Source: Luteimicrobium sp049844995 (GTDB lineage: Bacteria; Actinomycetota; Actinomycetes; Actinomycetales; Cellulomonadaceae). Taken from it: 64,000 nucleotides of DNA. Below the pieces are notes generated by a model. It saw nothing but the letters and a program-made list of their open reading frames with translations, had not been told where the DNA came from and did not search any database. Below, in pieces: positions 1-8,062 of the stretch. The stretch spans positions 24,435 to 88,434 of the forward strand of contig NZ_JBNCMC010000011.1 of assembly GCF_049844995.1 (NCBI RefSeq), given 5' to 3'. Position 1 is the first letter of the stretch, and each line of letters begins with the position of its first letter. The translations under genes and the position numbers were made by a program.

Positions 1-62
1 TCCTCGGCACCCGCTCCCAGGGCGCGCCCCTCGCCGGCGACGACGCACTGGCCGCCTGGTAG
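1..62 (+). CDS. 3' end of an unidentified protein
   Basis: Only the last 19 codons are present, reading LGTRSQGAPLAGDDALAAW and a TAG stop. The stop shares one base with the GTG start of nadB (TAGTG), so the two genes are probably translationally coupled in one operon. In many actinobacteria the gene before nadB belongs to pantothenate synthesis (panC, panD or coaX), but this tail is too short and unconserved to choose between them. Confidence 0.6.
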   Translation, partial: LGTRSQGAPLAGDDALAAW

Positions 63-1738
63 TGGCGCGCCTCCACCGGCGGCTCCGGGCGCCGGAGCCG
101 GGCTGGACGGCGTCCGCGGACGTCGTCGTCGTCGGCAGCGGCATCGCCGGGCTCACCGCGGCGCTCGAGCTCCGCGCGCGTGTGCCGCGCGTCATCCTGG
201 TGACCAAGGGCGCGCTGTCGTCGGGCTCGACGGTGTGGGCGCAGGGCGGCATCGCCGCGGCGCTCGACCCGGCCGACTCGCCCGCCGCCCACCTCGCCGA
301 CACGCTCGCCGCGGGTGGCGGGCTCTGCCACCCGGACGCCGTCGAGGTCCTCGTCACCGAGGGTCCGGACCGCGTCAGGGAGCTCGTCGCGCGCGGCGCC
401 GTGTTCGACACCGACGGGGACGGCGGCATCGCCCTCGGCCGCGAGGGCGGCCACCACGCCGACCGGATCGCCCACGCGGGCGGCGACGCGACCGGCGCGG
501 AGATCTCCCGCGCGCTCGTCGCGCAGCTCGACGCCGTCCGGAACGACCCGGGCATCGAGGTGATCGAGAACGCGCTCGTCCTCGACGTGCTCACAGCAGC
601 TCCCGGGCCCGACGGCGTCGCCCCGGCCTGCGGGGTCACCCTCCACGTCCGCGGCGCCGGCTCGCGCGACGGGGTCGGCGCCGTCCTCGCGCCCGCCGTC
701 GTGCTCGCGACCGGGGGCATCGGCCAGGTCTTCCGCTCGTCCACGAACCCGCCCGCCGCGACCGGCGACGGGATCGCCGCCGCCCTGCGCGCGGGCGCGA
801 GCGTCGGCGACCTCGAGTTCGTGCAGTTCCATCCCACCGTGCTGTGGCTCGGGTCCGGCGCCAAGGGGCAGCTGCCCCTGATCTCCGAGGCCGTCCGCGG
901 CGAGGGCGCCGTGCTGCTCGACGAGCTCGGCGCCCGGTTCATGCCCGCCGTCCACCCGATGGCGGAGCTCGCGCCGCGCGACGTCGTCGCGCACGCGATC
1001 GTCAGGCAGATGGCCGCCACCGGCTCCGACCACGTCCTGCTCGACGCGCGGGGGCTCGGACGCGACCGGGGGCCGGATTTCCTGGCTCGGCGCTTCCCGA
1101 CCATCACCGCACGCCTCGTCGAGGCCGGCATCGACTGGACCGAGGAGCCGGTCCCCGTCGCGCCCGCGCAGCACTACCACTCGGGCGGGGTCGTCACCGA
1201 CCTGGACGGACGCTCCGACGTGCCGGGCCTCTACGCCGTGGGCGAGGTCGCGTGCACCGGGGTCCACGGCGCCAACAGGCTCGCGTCGAACTCGCTCCTC
1301 GAGGGGCTCGTCTTCGCCGCCCGCGCCGCGCGCGACGCCGCGAGCCGCCTGGCCGCCGGCGAGCTGGTCCAGCGCGACCCCGTCGAGCGTGCCGGCGCGC
1401 CCGGCCTCGTGCCCGCCGCGGCCCGCTCGCGCGTCCAGGCGATCGCCACCGCCGGGCCCGGCGTCCTGCGTGACGAGCGCGGGCTGCTGGGTGCCCGCAC
1501 CCACCTCGCCGCCGTCCTCGACGCGGCCGACGAGGGTGACGTCGTCGCCGAGCCGCAGACCGCCGAGTGGGAGACCACCAACGTGCACCAGGTCGCGTCG
1601 GCGCTCACCGAGGCGGCGCTGCGCCGGACCGAGAGCCGCGGCGGGCACTTCCGGTCCGACTTCCCGGTGACCGACCCCGCGTGGGCTCGGCGCGTCGTCG
1701 TGCGGCTGGGGGCGGACGGCGAGCTCGTCGTCTCCTGA
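62..1738 (+). CDS. nadB: L-aspartate oxidase
   Basis: Flavoprotein that oxidises L-aspartate to iminoaspartate, the first step of de novo NAD synthesis. The 558-residue protein has the FAD dinucleotide-binding motif VVVVGSGIAGL at residues 21-31, the family segment SGSTVWAQGGIAAAL near residue 53, the active-site stretch LEFVQFHPT near 251 and the signature GANRLASNSLLEGLVF near 403. Length is normal. The GTG start overlaps the preceding stop by one base. No nadA is visible here; nadC follows. A succinate dehydrogenase or fumarate reductase flavoprotein is the only real alternative and is unlikely beside nadC. Confidence 0.95.
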   Translation: MARLHRRLRAPEPGWTASADVVVVGSGIAGLTAALELRARVPRVILVTKGALSSGSTVWAQGGIAAALDPADSPAAHLADTLAAGGGLCHPDAVEVLVTEGPDRVRELVARGAVFDTDGDGGIALGREGGHHADRIAHAGGDATGAEISRALVAQLDAVRNDPGIEVIENALVLDVLTAAPGPDGVAPACGVTLHVRGAGSRDGVGAVLAPAVVLATGGIGQVFRSSTNPPAATGDGIAAALRAGASVGDLEFVQFHPTVLWLGSGAKGQLPLISEAVRGEGAVLLDELGARFMPAVHPMAELAPRDVVAHAIVRQMAATGSDHVLLDARGLGRDRGPDFLARRFPTITARLVEAGIDWTEEPVPVAPAQHYHSGGVVTDLDGRSDVPGLYAVGEVACTGVHGANRLASNSLLEGLVFAARAARDAASRLAAGELVQRDPVERAGAPGLVPAAARSRVQAIATAGPGVLRDERGLLGARTHLAAVLDAADEGDVVAEPQTAEWETTNVHQVASALTEAALRRTESRGGHFRSDFPVTDPAWARRVVVRLGADGELVVS

Positions 1739-1801
1739 TCGCGTCTCGTGGTCCGGTTCGCGGCGAGCGGGGGGTGTGCGCACGTCTCCCGGCCGAGCGG
1801 C

Positions 1802-1807
1802 TACGGT
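1802..1807 (+). promoter_or_regulatory. -10 hexamer for leaderless nadC mRNA
   Basis: TACGGT fits the actinobacterial TANNNT -10 consensus and ends exactly six bases before the nadC GTG, so transcription should begin at or next to the start codon. No clear -35 box. It would give nadC its own promoter downstream of nadB. Confidence 0.5.
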
Positions 1808-1813
1808 GAGGCC

Positions 1814-2773
1814 GTGATCGACACCTCGACGCAGCCCAGCATCAGTTCGCCCGCCTTCGACGACGCCCTCGACCCCGCGTGGGTGGCCGGCGTCGTGCGG
1901 ACGGCTCTGGACGAGGACCTCGGCCGCGAGCCCGGGCGCGACGTGACCACCCAGGCCACGGTCGACCCGGCAGCCACCGGCACGGCCGACCTCGTGGCGC
2001 GCGCCGCCGGCGTGGTCGCGGGGCTCGTGGTGGTCCCCGAGGTGCTCGCCCAGGTGGCCGGGCGGCTCGGGCTGCCCGCGCCCGCGGTGGCGTTCGTCGC
2101 CCGCGACGGCGAGCGGGTCGAGCGCGGTCGGGTGCTCGCGTCGATCACCGGCCCGACCCAGGTGCTGCTCGTCGCCGAGCGAACGCTCCTCAACCTGGCG
2201 AGCCGGGCCAGCGGCGTCGCGACGCACACCCGCCGGTGGGCCGACGCGCTCGAGGGCACGGGCGCGCTCGTCCTCGACACCCGCAAGACGACGCCGGGCC
2301 TGCGGGCGCTCGAGAAGTACGCGGTCCGCGCGGGCGGCGGCACCAACAAGCGCATGGGGCTGTTCGACGTGGCCATGGTCAAGGACAACCACGTCGTCGC
2401 GGCGGGGTCGGTCGCGGCCGCGGTCGCGGCGGTCCGCGAGCGGTTCCCGGACGTCGCGGTCCAGGTCGAGGCGGACACCGCGGAGCAGGCGGTCGAGGCC
2501 GTCGACGCCGGCGCCGACTTCCTGCTCCTCGACAACATGCCCACGCCGGTCCTCGCCACCACCGTGGGCGCGGTCCGCGCCCGGCAGGGGACCCCGGCGT
2601 CGGGCGTCCCGGGTGCCACCGTGCCGGCGCACGTCGAGCTCGAGGCGACCGGGAACCTGACCCTCGACCGCGCGGCCGAGGTCGCGGGCACCGGCGTCGA
2701 CTACCTCTCGGTGGGCGCGCTCACGCACTCCTCGCCGATCCTCGACCTCGCGCTCGACCTGCGGGCGGGCTGA
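1814..2773 (+). CDS. nadC: Nicotinate-nucleotide pyrophosphorylase (quinolinate phosphoribosyltransferase)
   Basis: Converts quinolinate and PRPP to nicotinate mononucleotide, CO2 and pyrophosphate. Visible signatures are EDLG...RDVTT near the N-terminus, the substrate-binding block RKTTPGLRALEKYAVRAGG followed by NKR and MVKDNHV, and the C-terminal LEATGNL and VDYLSVGALTHS of the barrel. The frame stays open upstream to 1748, but GTG 1814 gives a normal 319-residue protein and sits six bases after a -10 hexamer, so I chose it. It follows nadB by 75 bases. Confidence 0.93.
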   Translation: MIDTSTQPSISSPAFDDALDPAWVAGVVRTALDEDLGREPGRDVTTQATVDPAATGTADLVARAAGVVAGLVVVPEVLAQVAGRLGLPAPAVAFVARDGERVERGRVLASITGPTQVLLVAERTLLNLASRASGVATHTRRWADALEGTGALVLDTRKTTPGLRALEKYAVRAGGGTNKRMGLFDVAMVKDNHVVAAGSVAAAVAAVRERFPDVAVQVEADTAEQAVEAVDAGADFLLLDNMPTPVLATTVGAVRARQGTPASGVPGATVPAHVELEATGNLTLDRAAEVAGTGVDYLSVGALTHSSPILDLALDLRAG

Positions 2774-2821
2774 GAGCACGTCCGAAAGGTCCGCCCGGCG
2801 GGTCTCTTCAGGCGCCGCCCG

Positions 2822-2827
2822 TAGAAT
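2822..2827 (+). promoter_or_regulatory. -10 hexamer for leaderless lysS mRNA
   Basis: TAGAAT, a very good -10 box, ends six bases before the lysS GTG. No Shine-Dalgarno sequence is seen in front of the start, which supports a leaderless transcript. Confidence 0.6.
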
Positions 2828-2833
2828 CACGGG

Positions 2834-4387
2834 GTGACCTCCCCCGACCCCGCGCGTCCCGCAGTGCCCACGAACCCGACCGCCGCGACCTCGCCCGAGG
2901 CCGCCGCGGACGACCTGCCCGAGCAGCTGCGCATCCGTCGCGCCAAGCGCGACCGGCTCCTCGACGAGGGCACGCAGGCCTACCCGGTCGCGGTGCCGCG
3001 CACCCACACCATCGCCCAGGTGGTTGCGGGCTACGGCCACCTCGAGGCCGGCCAGGAGACCGACGACGTCGTGGGGGTCGCCGGCCGCGTCGTGTTCCTG
3101 CGGAACACCGGCAAGCTGTGCTTCGTCACCCTGCAGGACGGCGAGGGGAACCGGCTGCAGGGCATGCTCAGCCAGGCCGTCGTCGGTGAGGAGTCGCTGG
3201 CGCGGTTCAAGGGCGACGTCGATCTCGGCGACCACCTGTTCCTGCACGGCCGCGTGATCAGCTCGCGGCGCGGCGAGCTCTCCGTCTTCGCCGACGAATG
3301 GACGATCGCCGCAAAGGCGCTCCGCCCGTTGCCGGTGCTGCACAAGGACCTGTCCGAGGAATCGCGCGTGCGGCAGCGGTACGTCGACCTGATCGCGCGC
3401 CCGGCCGCGCGGGACATGGTGCGTTTCCGTGCCGCCGTGGTGCGTTCGCTGCGTGAGAATTTTCACCGCCGCGACTTTCTCGAGATCGAGACGCCGATGC
3501 TGCAGACGGTGGCGTCGGGTGCGAGTGCCCGGCCCTTCCAGACGCACATGAACGCGTACGACATCGATCTGTTCCTGAGGATCGCGCCGGAGATCTTCTT
3601 GAAGAAGGCCGTCGTGGGCGGCGTGGAACGCGTCTTCGAGATCAACCGGAACTTCCGGAACGAGGGCGCTGACTCGACCCACTCCCCGGAGTTCGCGATG
3701 CTCGAGGCGTACGAGTCCTACGGCGACTACGACACGATGGCGGCGCTGACGCAGAACCTCGTGCAGACCGCTGCGCAGGACGCGCTCGGCACGACGACGG
3801 TCACCCTGCCGGACGGCTCCGAGTACGAGCTCGGCGGCGAGTGGACGAGCCTGACGATGTACGGGTCGCTCTCCGAGGCGCTGGGGGAGGAGGTCACGCC
3901 GGAGACGTCGGTCGAGCACCTCACGAAGCTCGCCGAGCGCCTCGAGGTGGTGCACGACCCGAAGCGAGCGAGCCACGGCAAGCTCGTCGAGGTGCTGTGG
4001 GAGCACCTCGTCGGCGACCACCTGGTGGCGCCGACGTTCGTCCGCGACTTCCCGGTCGAGACGTCCCCGCTCACGCGTGACCACCGCACGATCCGCGGTG
4101 TCGTGGAGAAGTGGGACCTGTACGTGCGCGGCTTCGAGCTCGCGACCGCCTACTCCGAGCTCGTGGACCCGGTGATCCAGCGCGAGCGGTTCGAGGCGCA
4201 GGCGCTGCTGGCCGCGTCCGGCGACGACGAGGCCATGCGGCTCGACGAGGACTTCCTGACCGCGATGGAGTACGCGATGCCGCCGTCGGGCGGGATGGGA
4301 ATGGGCATCGACCGGCTCCTCATGGCGCTGACGGGCCAGGGTATTCGGGAGACGATCCTCTTCCCGTTGGTCAAGCCGGCGCAGTGA
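2834..4387 (+). CDS. lysS: Lysyl-tRNA synthetase, class II
   Basis: Charges tRNA-Lys with lysine. The 517-residue protein has the N-terminal OB-fold anticodon-binding domain (about residues 60-190, including GRVVFLRNTGKLCFVTLQDG) and the class II catalytic core: motif 1 around FLEIETPMLQ (near 215), motif 2 in the FRNEGADSTHSPEFAMLEAY region and motif 3 GMGMGIDRLLMAL at the C-terminus. The first 30 residues are a proline/alanine-rich extension. The GTG start is set by the -10 box six bases upstream. The internal stretch around 3440-3660 has lower GC than its surroundings. Confidence 0.97.
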   Translation: MTSPDPARPAVPTNPTAATSPEAAADDLPEQLRIRRAKRDRLLDEGTQAYPVAVPRTHTIAQVVAGYGHLEAGQETDDVVGVAGRVVFLRNTGKLCFVTLQDGEGNRLQGMLSQAVVGEESLARFKGDVDLGDHLFLHGRVISSRRGELSVFADEWTIAAKALRPLPVLHKDLSEESRVRQRYVDLIARPAARDMVRFRAAVVRSLRENFHRRDFLEIETPMLQTVASGASARPFQTHMNAYDIDLFLRIAPEIFLKKAVVGGVERVFEINRNFRNEGADSTHSPEFAMLEAYESYGDYDTMAALTQNLVQTAAQDALGTTTVTLPDGSEYELGGEWTSLTMYGSLSEALGEEVTPETSVEHLTKLAERLEVVHDPKRASHGKLVEVLWEHLVGDHLVAPTFVRDFPVETSPLTRDHRTIRGVVEKWDLYVRGFELATAYSELVDPVIQRERFEAQALLAASGDDEAMRLDEDFLTAMEYAMPPSGGMGMGIDRLLMALTGQGIRETILFPLVKPAQ

Positions 4388-4430
4388 GAACGATGAGCGA
4401 ACTGCCGGGTCGAAAGGTGGCGTGACGGCG

Positions 4431-4628
4431 ATGGTCGGTGTTCTGGAGGCGGTCGTCCCGTCGATCGCGGTGGGTTTGATCTTCTGGCTCGCGATGCGTT
4501 TCGTGGTGCGCGCGGACCGGAACGAGCGGACCGCTATGGCGGCGCTCGAGGCGCAGGAGGACCGGGAACGCGCGGCGAATTCCGCAGCCCCCGGGCGCGG
4601 TGGTTCGGACCCGACGGAGAATGTCTAG
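4431..4628 (+). CDS. Small single-pass membrane protein
   Basis: A 65-residue protein with one hydrophobic segment (VLEAVVPSIAVGLIFWLAMRFVV) followed by a charged cytoplasmic tail, RADRNERTAMAALEAQEDRERA, and a polar end. The position between lysS and lsr2 and the layout of one membrane helix plus a basic/acidic tail are all that can be said. The frame also allows GTG 4422, which has GAAAGG only four bases upstream; ATG 4431 has AGGTGG ten bases upstream. Start therefore uncertain. Function unknown. Confidence 0.65.
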   Translation: MVGVLEAVVPSIAVGLIFWLAMRFVVRADRNERTAMAALEAQEDRERAANSAAPGRGGSDPTENV

Positions 4629-4671
4629 CGCATTCTCCGCCGCCGCCGACGCGTGGTATGGCGTGTCTGCT

Positions 4672-4700
4672 TTGACGGTGCCTGTTCTCGGTGGCATCCT
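4672..4700 (+). promoter_or_regulatory. Candidate lsr2 promoter
   Basis: TTGACG at 4672-4677 and CATCCT at 4695-4700 are separated by 17 bases and lie about 55 bases before the lsr2 start. The stretch 4660-4760 is less GC-rich than its surroundings, which would also suit binding by Lsr2 itself; autoregulation is inference only. Confidence 0.4.
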
Positions 4701-4754
4701 CGTGATGTCCTTCGATGCAGTATTCCGACAATGCAGGAATTGTGAGGTGCCCCT

Positions 4755-5084
4755 GTGGCTCAGAAGGTTCAGGTCCTCCTCGTCGACGATCTCGACGGTG
4801 GTGCGGCCGAGCAGACGGTGACGTTCGCGTTGGACGGGGTCTCGTACGAGATCGACCTCAACGACAAGCACGCCGCCGAGCTGCGTGAGGCGTTCGCCAC
4901 GTGGATCGGCCACGCGCGCAAGGTGACCGGCCGCGCGGCGACGCGACCGGGACGCCGTCCGGCGCGCGGCGGGGGCTCGGAGGCGACCCAGGTGCGTGAG
5001 TGGGCCCGCGCCAACGGCCTCACGGTCTCCGACCGGGGCCGCATCCCGGCCGACGTCAAGGCCAAGTACGACGCGGCGCACTGA
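4755..5084 (+). CDS. lsr2: Nucleoid-associated protein Lsr2
   Basis: Small H-NS-like protein that bridges DNA and silences AT-rich, often foreign genes. The 109 residues contain the N-terminal dimerisation domain (AQKVQVLLVDDLDGG...YEIDLNDKHA), a basic linker (TRPGRRPARGGG) and the C-terminal DNA-binding domain with the AT-hook-like core RGR in TVSDRGRIPADVKAKYDAA. Length and architecture match mycobacterial Lsr2. The GTG start has GAGG eight bases upstream. A strong hairpin follows the gene. Confidence 0.96.
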   Translation: MAQKVQVLLVDDLDGGAAEQTVTFALDGVSYEIDLNDKHAAELREAFATWIGHARKVTGRAATRPGRRPARGGGSEATQVREWARANGLTVSDRGRIPADVKAKYDAAH

Positions 5085-5100
5085 GCGACCGCACGCCGTA

Positions 5101-5139
5101 CGACGAGGGCCCGGCACCGGTGGTGCCGGGCCCTCGTCG
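5101..5139 (+). terminator. lsr2 terminator hairpin
   Basis: A perfect 18-base stem (5101-5118 with 5122-5139) closes on a three-base loop, ggt. There is no U tract, as is usual in high-GC actinobacteria. Confidence 0.75.
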
Positions 5140-5147
5140 CGCGTGAC

Positions 5148-5153
5148 TACGCT
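5148..5153 (+). promoter_or_regulatory. -10 hexamer for leaderless lactonase mRNA
   Basis: TACGCT ends six bases before ATG 5160, just after the lsr2 terminator. No Shine-Dalgarno sequence is present. Confidence 0.5.
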
Positions 5154-5159
5154 CGTCGC

Positions 5160-6290
5160 ATGACCTTTCCCCCCGCCGAGCCCGCTTCCTCCGACGTCCG
5201 CCGGCTCTGGCTCGGCACGTACCCGGTCCCGGGGACGGCGTCGGGCACCGGGGAGGGCGTGTGGCGCGTGGACCTCGACGTCGCGGCGGGGCGGTTCGAC
5301 GGCGCGCGGCAGGTCGTGGTGACGCCGTCGCCGTCGTTCGTGGCGCTGTCGCCGGACGAGCGGACGCTGTACGTGGTCGGGGAGGAGAGCTCGGGCACCC
5401 TGTCGGCGTTCGGTGTCGACGGTGACCGGCTGGAGCCGCTCGGCACGGTCCCGAGCGGGGGAGCTGACCCCTGCCACGTCGTGGCGGCCCCGGCGGCGGT
5501 CTGGGTCGCGAACTACTCGAGCGGCACCTTCACGACCGTCCCGCTCGACGGCTCGGGGGCCTTCGCGGGTGAGCCCACGGTGCACGCGGGCGAGGGGAGC
5601 GGCCCCGACGCCGACCGTCAGGAGGGCCCCCACGCGCACTTCGTGGTCGCGACGCCGGACGGCACAGCCGTGTGGGTCGTCGACCTCGGCGCGGACGTGG
5701 TCCGGCGCTACCGGGTGACGGGCGACGGCGCGGGCACGGCGCCGGCGGGCACGGCCGTCACGCTCCCGCCGGGGACCGGCCCGCGGCACCTCGTCTTCGG
5801 CGCGGCGGGCACCGCGGGGGAGGGCTTCGCGTTCGTCGTCGGCGAGCTCGACGACCAGGTGCACGTGCTCGCCCTGCGCACCGACGACGACGGACTGCTC
5901 GCCGCCGCGCCCGTCGCCGCGGTACCGGCGTGCGTCACCCCTGGCCCGGAGGGTGTGGGGTCGTTCCCGTCGCACGTGGCGCTGAGCTCCGACGGCTCGC
6001 GGCTGTACACCGCGGTGCGCGGCCCGGACGTCGTCTCCGTCTTCGACGTGGTCCGGGACCCGGGCGGCGTGCGGCTCGTCCACCGCGCCGACGCCCCGCT
6101 CGCCGGCGTGTGGCCGCGGCACTTCGCGGTGCTCGACGCCGCCGGCGGCGACGTGCTCGTGGTCGCCGGCCAGGACTCGTCGACGCTCGAGGCGCTGCGG
6201 GTCAGGGCCGACGGAGCCACCGAGCCGCTGGCCTTGCTGACGCTCCCGAGCCCGGCGTGCGTCGTCGAGCGGCGGATACTGGAGGGGTGA
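5160..6290 (+). CDS. Lactonase family protein (beta-propeller, 6-phosphogluconolactonase-like)
   Basis: A 376-residue protein resembling the seven-bladed propeller lactonases (YbhE/Pgl type), which hydrolyse sugar lactones such as 6-phosphogluconolactone. Repeated blade motifs are visible: SFVALSPDERTLYVVGE, DPCHVVAAPAAVWVANY, HAHFVVATPDGTAVWVVDLG, GPRHLVF and PSHVALSSDGSRLYTAVRG. There is no signal peptide, so it is cytoplasmic. It shares GTGA with mshA, which makes the two co-translated, but the substrate cannot be told from the sequence. Confidence 0.82.
   Translation: MTFPPAEPASSDVRRLWLGTYPVPGTASGTGEGVWRVDLDVAAGRFDGARQVVVTPSPSFVALSPDERTLYVVGEESSGTLSAFGVDGDRLEPLGTVPSGGADPCHVVAAPAAVWVANYSSGTFTTVPLDGSGAFAGEPTVHAGEGSGPDADRQEGPHAHFVVATPDGTAVWVVDLGADVVRRYRVTGDGAGTAPAGTAVTLPPGTGPRHLVFGAAGTAGEGFAFVVGELDDQVHVLALRTDDDGLLAAAPVAAVPACVTPGPEGVGSFPSHVALSSDGSRLYTAVRGPDVVSVFDVVRDPGGVRLVHRADAPLAGVWPRHFAVLDAAGGDVLVVAGQDSSTLEALRVRADGATEPLALLTLPSPACVVERRILEG
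6275..6280 (+). promoter_or_regulatory. Possible -10 hexamer before mshA
   Basis: GATACT ends six bases before the mshA GTG, inside the lactonase gene. It is a weaker match than the others and could be chance; GGAGG lies too close to the start to be a good ribosome site. Confidence 0.3.
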
Positions 6291-7603
6291 CCGACCCCCG
6301 ACCGCTGCACGTCGCCATGCTCAGCGTCCACACGTCCCCGCTGGACCAGCCCGGGACGGGCGACGCGGGCGGCATGAACGTGTACGTGACGGGGCTCGCC
6401 CGGGCGCTGGCGCGCGAGGGTGCGACGGTCGAGATCTTCACGCGGCGCACGTCGGGGGCCCAGCCCGACCTCGTGCGGCTCGCCGACGGCGTGTGCGTGC
6501 GGCACGTGACGGCGGGGCCGTTCGAGGGGCTCGACAAGAACGACCTGCCGGGGCAGCTCTGCGCGTTCACGGCGGGCGTGCTGCGCACGGAGGCGTGGCG
6601 CGAGGCCGGCTGGTACGACGTCGTGCACGCGCACTACTGGCTCTCGGGGCAGGCGGGCTGGCTCGCCGCGGACCGCTGGGACGTGCCGCTCGTCTCGACC
6701 ATGCACACGCTGGCGCGCGTGAAGAACGCGGCGCTCGCGCCGGGCGACACCCCCGAGCCGGCGGGGCGGGGCATCGGCGAGGAACAGGTCGTGGACGCGT
6801 CCGACGCGCTCGTCGCCAGCACGGCCCAGGAGGCGCGCGAGCTGACCGCCCTGTACGGCGCGGACCCGGCGCACGTGCACGTCGTCGAGCCGGGCGTCGA
6901 CCTCGAGGTCTTCCGGCCCGCGCCCGTCGCTACGGAAGGGCTGGGCCGGGCCGCCGCGGCGGCGGTCGTCGACGCCGACCGCCGGGCACGCCGCGCCGCG
7001 CTCGGGCTCCCGCCCGACCGCCCCCTGGTGCTGTTCGCCGGGCGCGTTCAGCTGCTCAAGGCGCCCGACGTGCTGGTCCGCGCGCTGGGCGTCCTGAGCG
7101 ACCACGACCGGCTCGTGCCGACGCTCGTGGTGCTCGGGGGAGCGAGCGGTCGCCCGACGGCGGTGCGCGAGCTCCAGGCTCTCGCAGCGCAGCTCGGCGT
7201 CGAGGACCGGCTCGTCGTCCGGCCGCCCGTGCCCGCGGACGACCTCGTGTCGTACCTGCGCGCCGCCGACGTCGTGGCGGTGCCCTCGCACTCCGAGTCG
7301 TTCGGCCTGGTGGCCGCCGAGGCGCAGGCGGCCGGCACGCCCGTGGTCGCGGCCGCCGTCGGCGGGCTCCCGACCGTGCTCGACCACGGCGCCACGGGGA
7401 TCCTCGTGGGCGACCACTCGCCCTGGACCTGGGCCGACGCGCTCGGCGACCTGCTGGACGACCCGGAACGTCGGGCCGCCCTGCGCGAGGCGGCGCTGGC
7501 GGCGAGCCCGCGGTTCGGCTGGGACCGGGCCGCGAAGGAGATGCTCGCCGTCTACGCCGACGCGCGGGCGGTCAGGCGCGCTCGAGCACGAGCACGGGGA
7601 TGA
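6287..7603 (+). CDS. mshA: D-inositol-3-phosphate glycosyltransferase (mycothiol synthesis)
   Basis: GT4-family enzyme that transfers GlcNAc from UDP-GlcNAc to 1-L-myo-inositol 1-phosphate, the first step of mycothiol synthesis. The 438-residue protein carries the MshA-type N-terminal loop PGTGDAGGMNVYV, the acceptor-side HAHYWLSG, the donor-binding region FAGRVQLLKAPDVL and the GT4 EX7E block HSESFGLVAAEAQAAG. The GTG start overlaps the lactonase stop by four bases. Its 3' end overlaps the convergent nitroreductase gene by 32 bases. Other mycothiol genes are not in the window. Confidence 0.93.
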   Translation: MTDPRPLHVAMLSVHTSPLDQPGTGDAGGMNVYVTGLARALAREGATVEIFTRRTSGAQPDLVRLADGVCVRHVTAGPFEGLDKNDLPGQLCAFTAGVLRTEAWREAGWYDVVHAHYWLSGQAGWLAADRWDVPLVSTMHTLARVKNAALAPGDTPEPAGRGIGEEQVVDASDALVASTAQEARELTALYGADPAHVHVVEPGVDLEVFRPAPVATEGLGRAAAAAVVDADRRARRAALGLPPDRPLVLFAGRVQLLKAPDVLVRALGVLSDHDRLVPTLVVLGGASGRPTAVRELQALAAQLGVEDRLVVRPPVPADDLVSYLRAADVVAVPSHSESFGLVAAEAQAAGTPVVAAAVGGLPTVLDHGATGILVGDHSPWTWADALGDLLDDPERRAALREAALAASPRFGWDRAAKEMLAVYADARAVRRARARARG

Positions 7604-8006
7604 CCCGGTCGGTGCGCGTCTGATAGTCCGCGTAGTCCGGGTAGGCGGCGACGGCGCGCTCCCACCACACGTCGCGCTCGGCGCCGTGGGCCTCGTGCGC
7701 GACGTAGTCGTGCCGCTCGGGGCCGTCCTGCAGCTCGACCTCGGGGTGCGCGACGACGTTGTGGTACCACTGCGGGTGCTCGGGCGCGCCGCCCAGCGAG
7801 GCGACGACGGCGTACGCGCCGTCGTGCTCGACGCGCATGAGCCCGTGCTTGCGGACCTTGCCCGAGCGCGCGCCCTTGCTCGTGAGGATCACCACGGGCA
7901 TCCCGCGCATCGTCGTGCCCTTCGTGCCGCCCGACGACTCGTACAGGGCGACCTGGTCGGCGGTGTGGGCGGACGGGCTGGGGACGTACTCTCCGGTCAC
8001 TGGCAT
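7572..8006 (-). CDS. Deazaflavin (F420)-dependent nitroreductase family protein
   Basis: A 144-residue member of the DDN family of F420H2-dependent reductases. Typical segments are GMPVVILTSKGARSGKVRKHGLMRVEHDG, which forms the F420-binding part of the split barrel, and HPQWYHNVVAHPEVELQDG, with YPDYADYQTRTDRVIPVLVLER at the end. Start taken at ATG 8006 (MPVTGEYVPSPS); an in-frame ATG at 8030 would add eight residues. Natural substrate unknown. Its 3' end overlaps mshA on the other strand. Confidence 0.85.
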   Translation of the reverse strand: MPVTGEYVPSPSAHTADQVALYESSGGTKGTTMRGMPVVILTSKGARSGKVRKHGLMRVEHDGAYAVVASLGGAPEHPQWYHNVVAHPEVELQDGPERHDYVAHEAHGAERDVWWERAVAAYPDYADYQTRTDRVIPVLVLERA

Positions 8007-8049
8007 GTCCACGGAACGTCGCCGCGGCACGCGGGCATTCCGGGTGCGG

Positions 8050-8055
8050 CAAAAT
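8050..8055 (+). promoter_or_regulatory. -10-like hexamer for gpmA
   Basis: CAAAAT ends seven bases before ATG 8063. The intervening GGGGAG could alternatively act as a close ribosome-binding site, so leaderless initiation is less certain here. Confidence 0.35.
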
Positions 8056-8062
8056 GGGGAGC

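Noticed and set aside
1..62. Naming the partial upstream gene panC
   Set aside because: Position before nadB is suggestive, but the 19 visible residues contain no conserved pantothenate synthetase motif.
4371..6122. A 583-codon minus-strand frame over the small membrane protein, lsr2 and the lactonase
   Set aside because: Antisense to conserved genes, including lsr2 and its terminator, with no recognisable domain.
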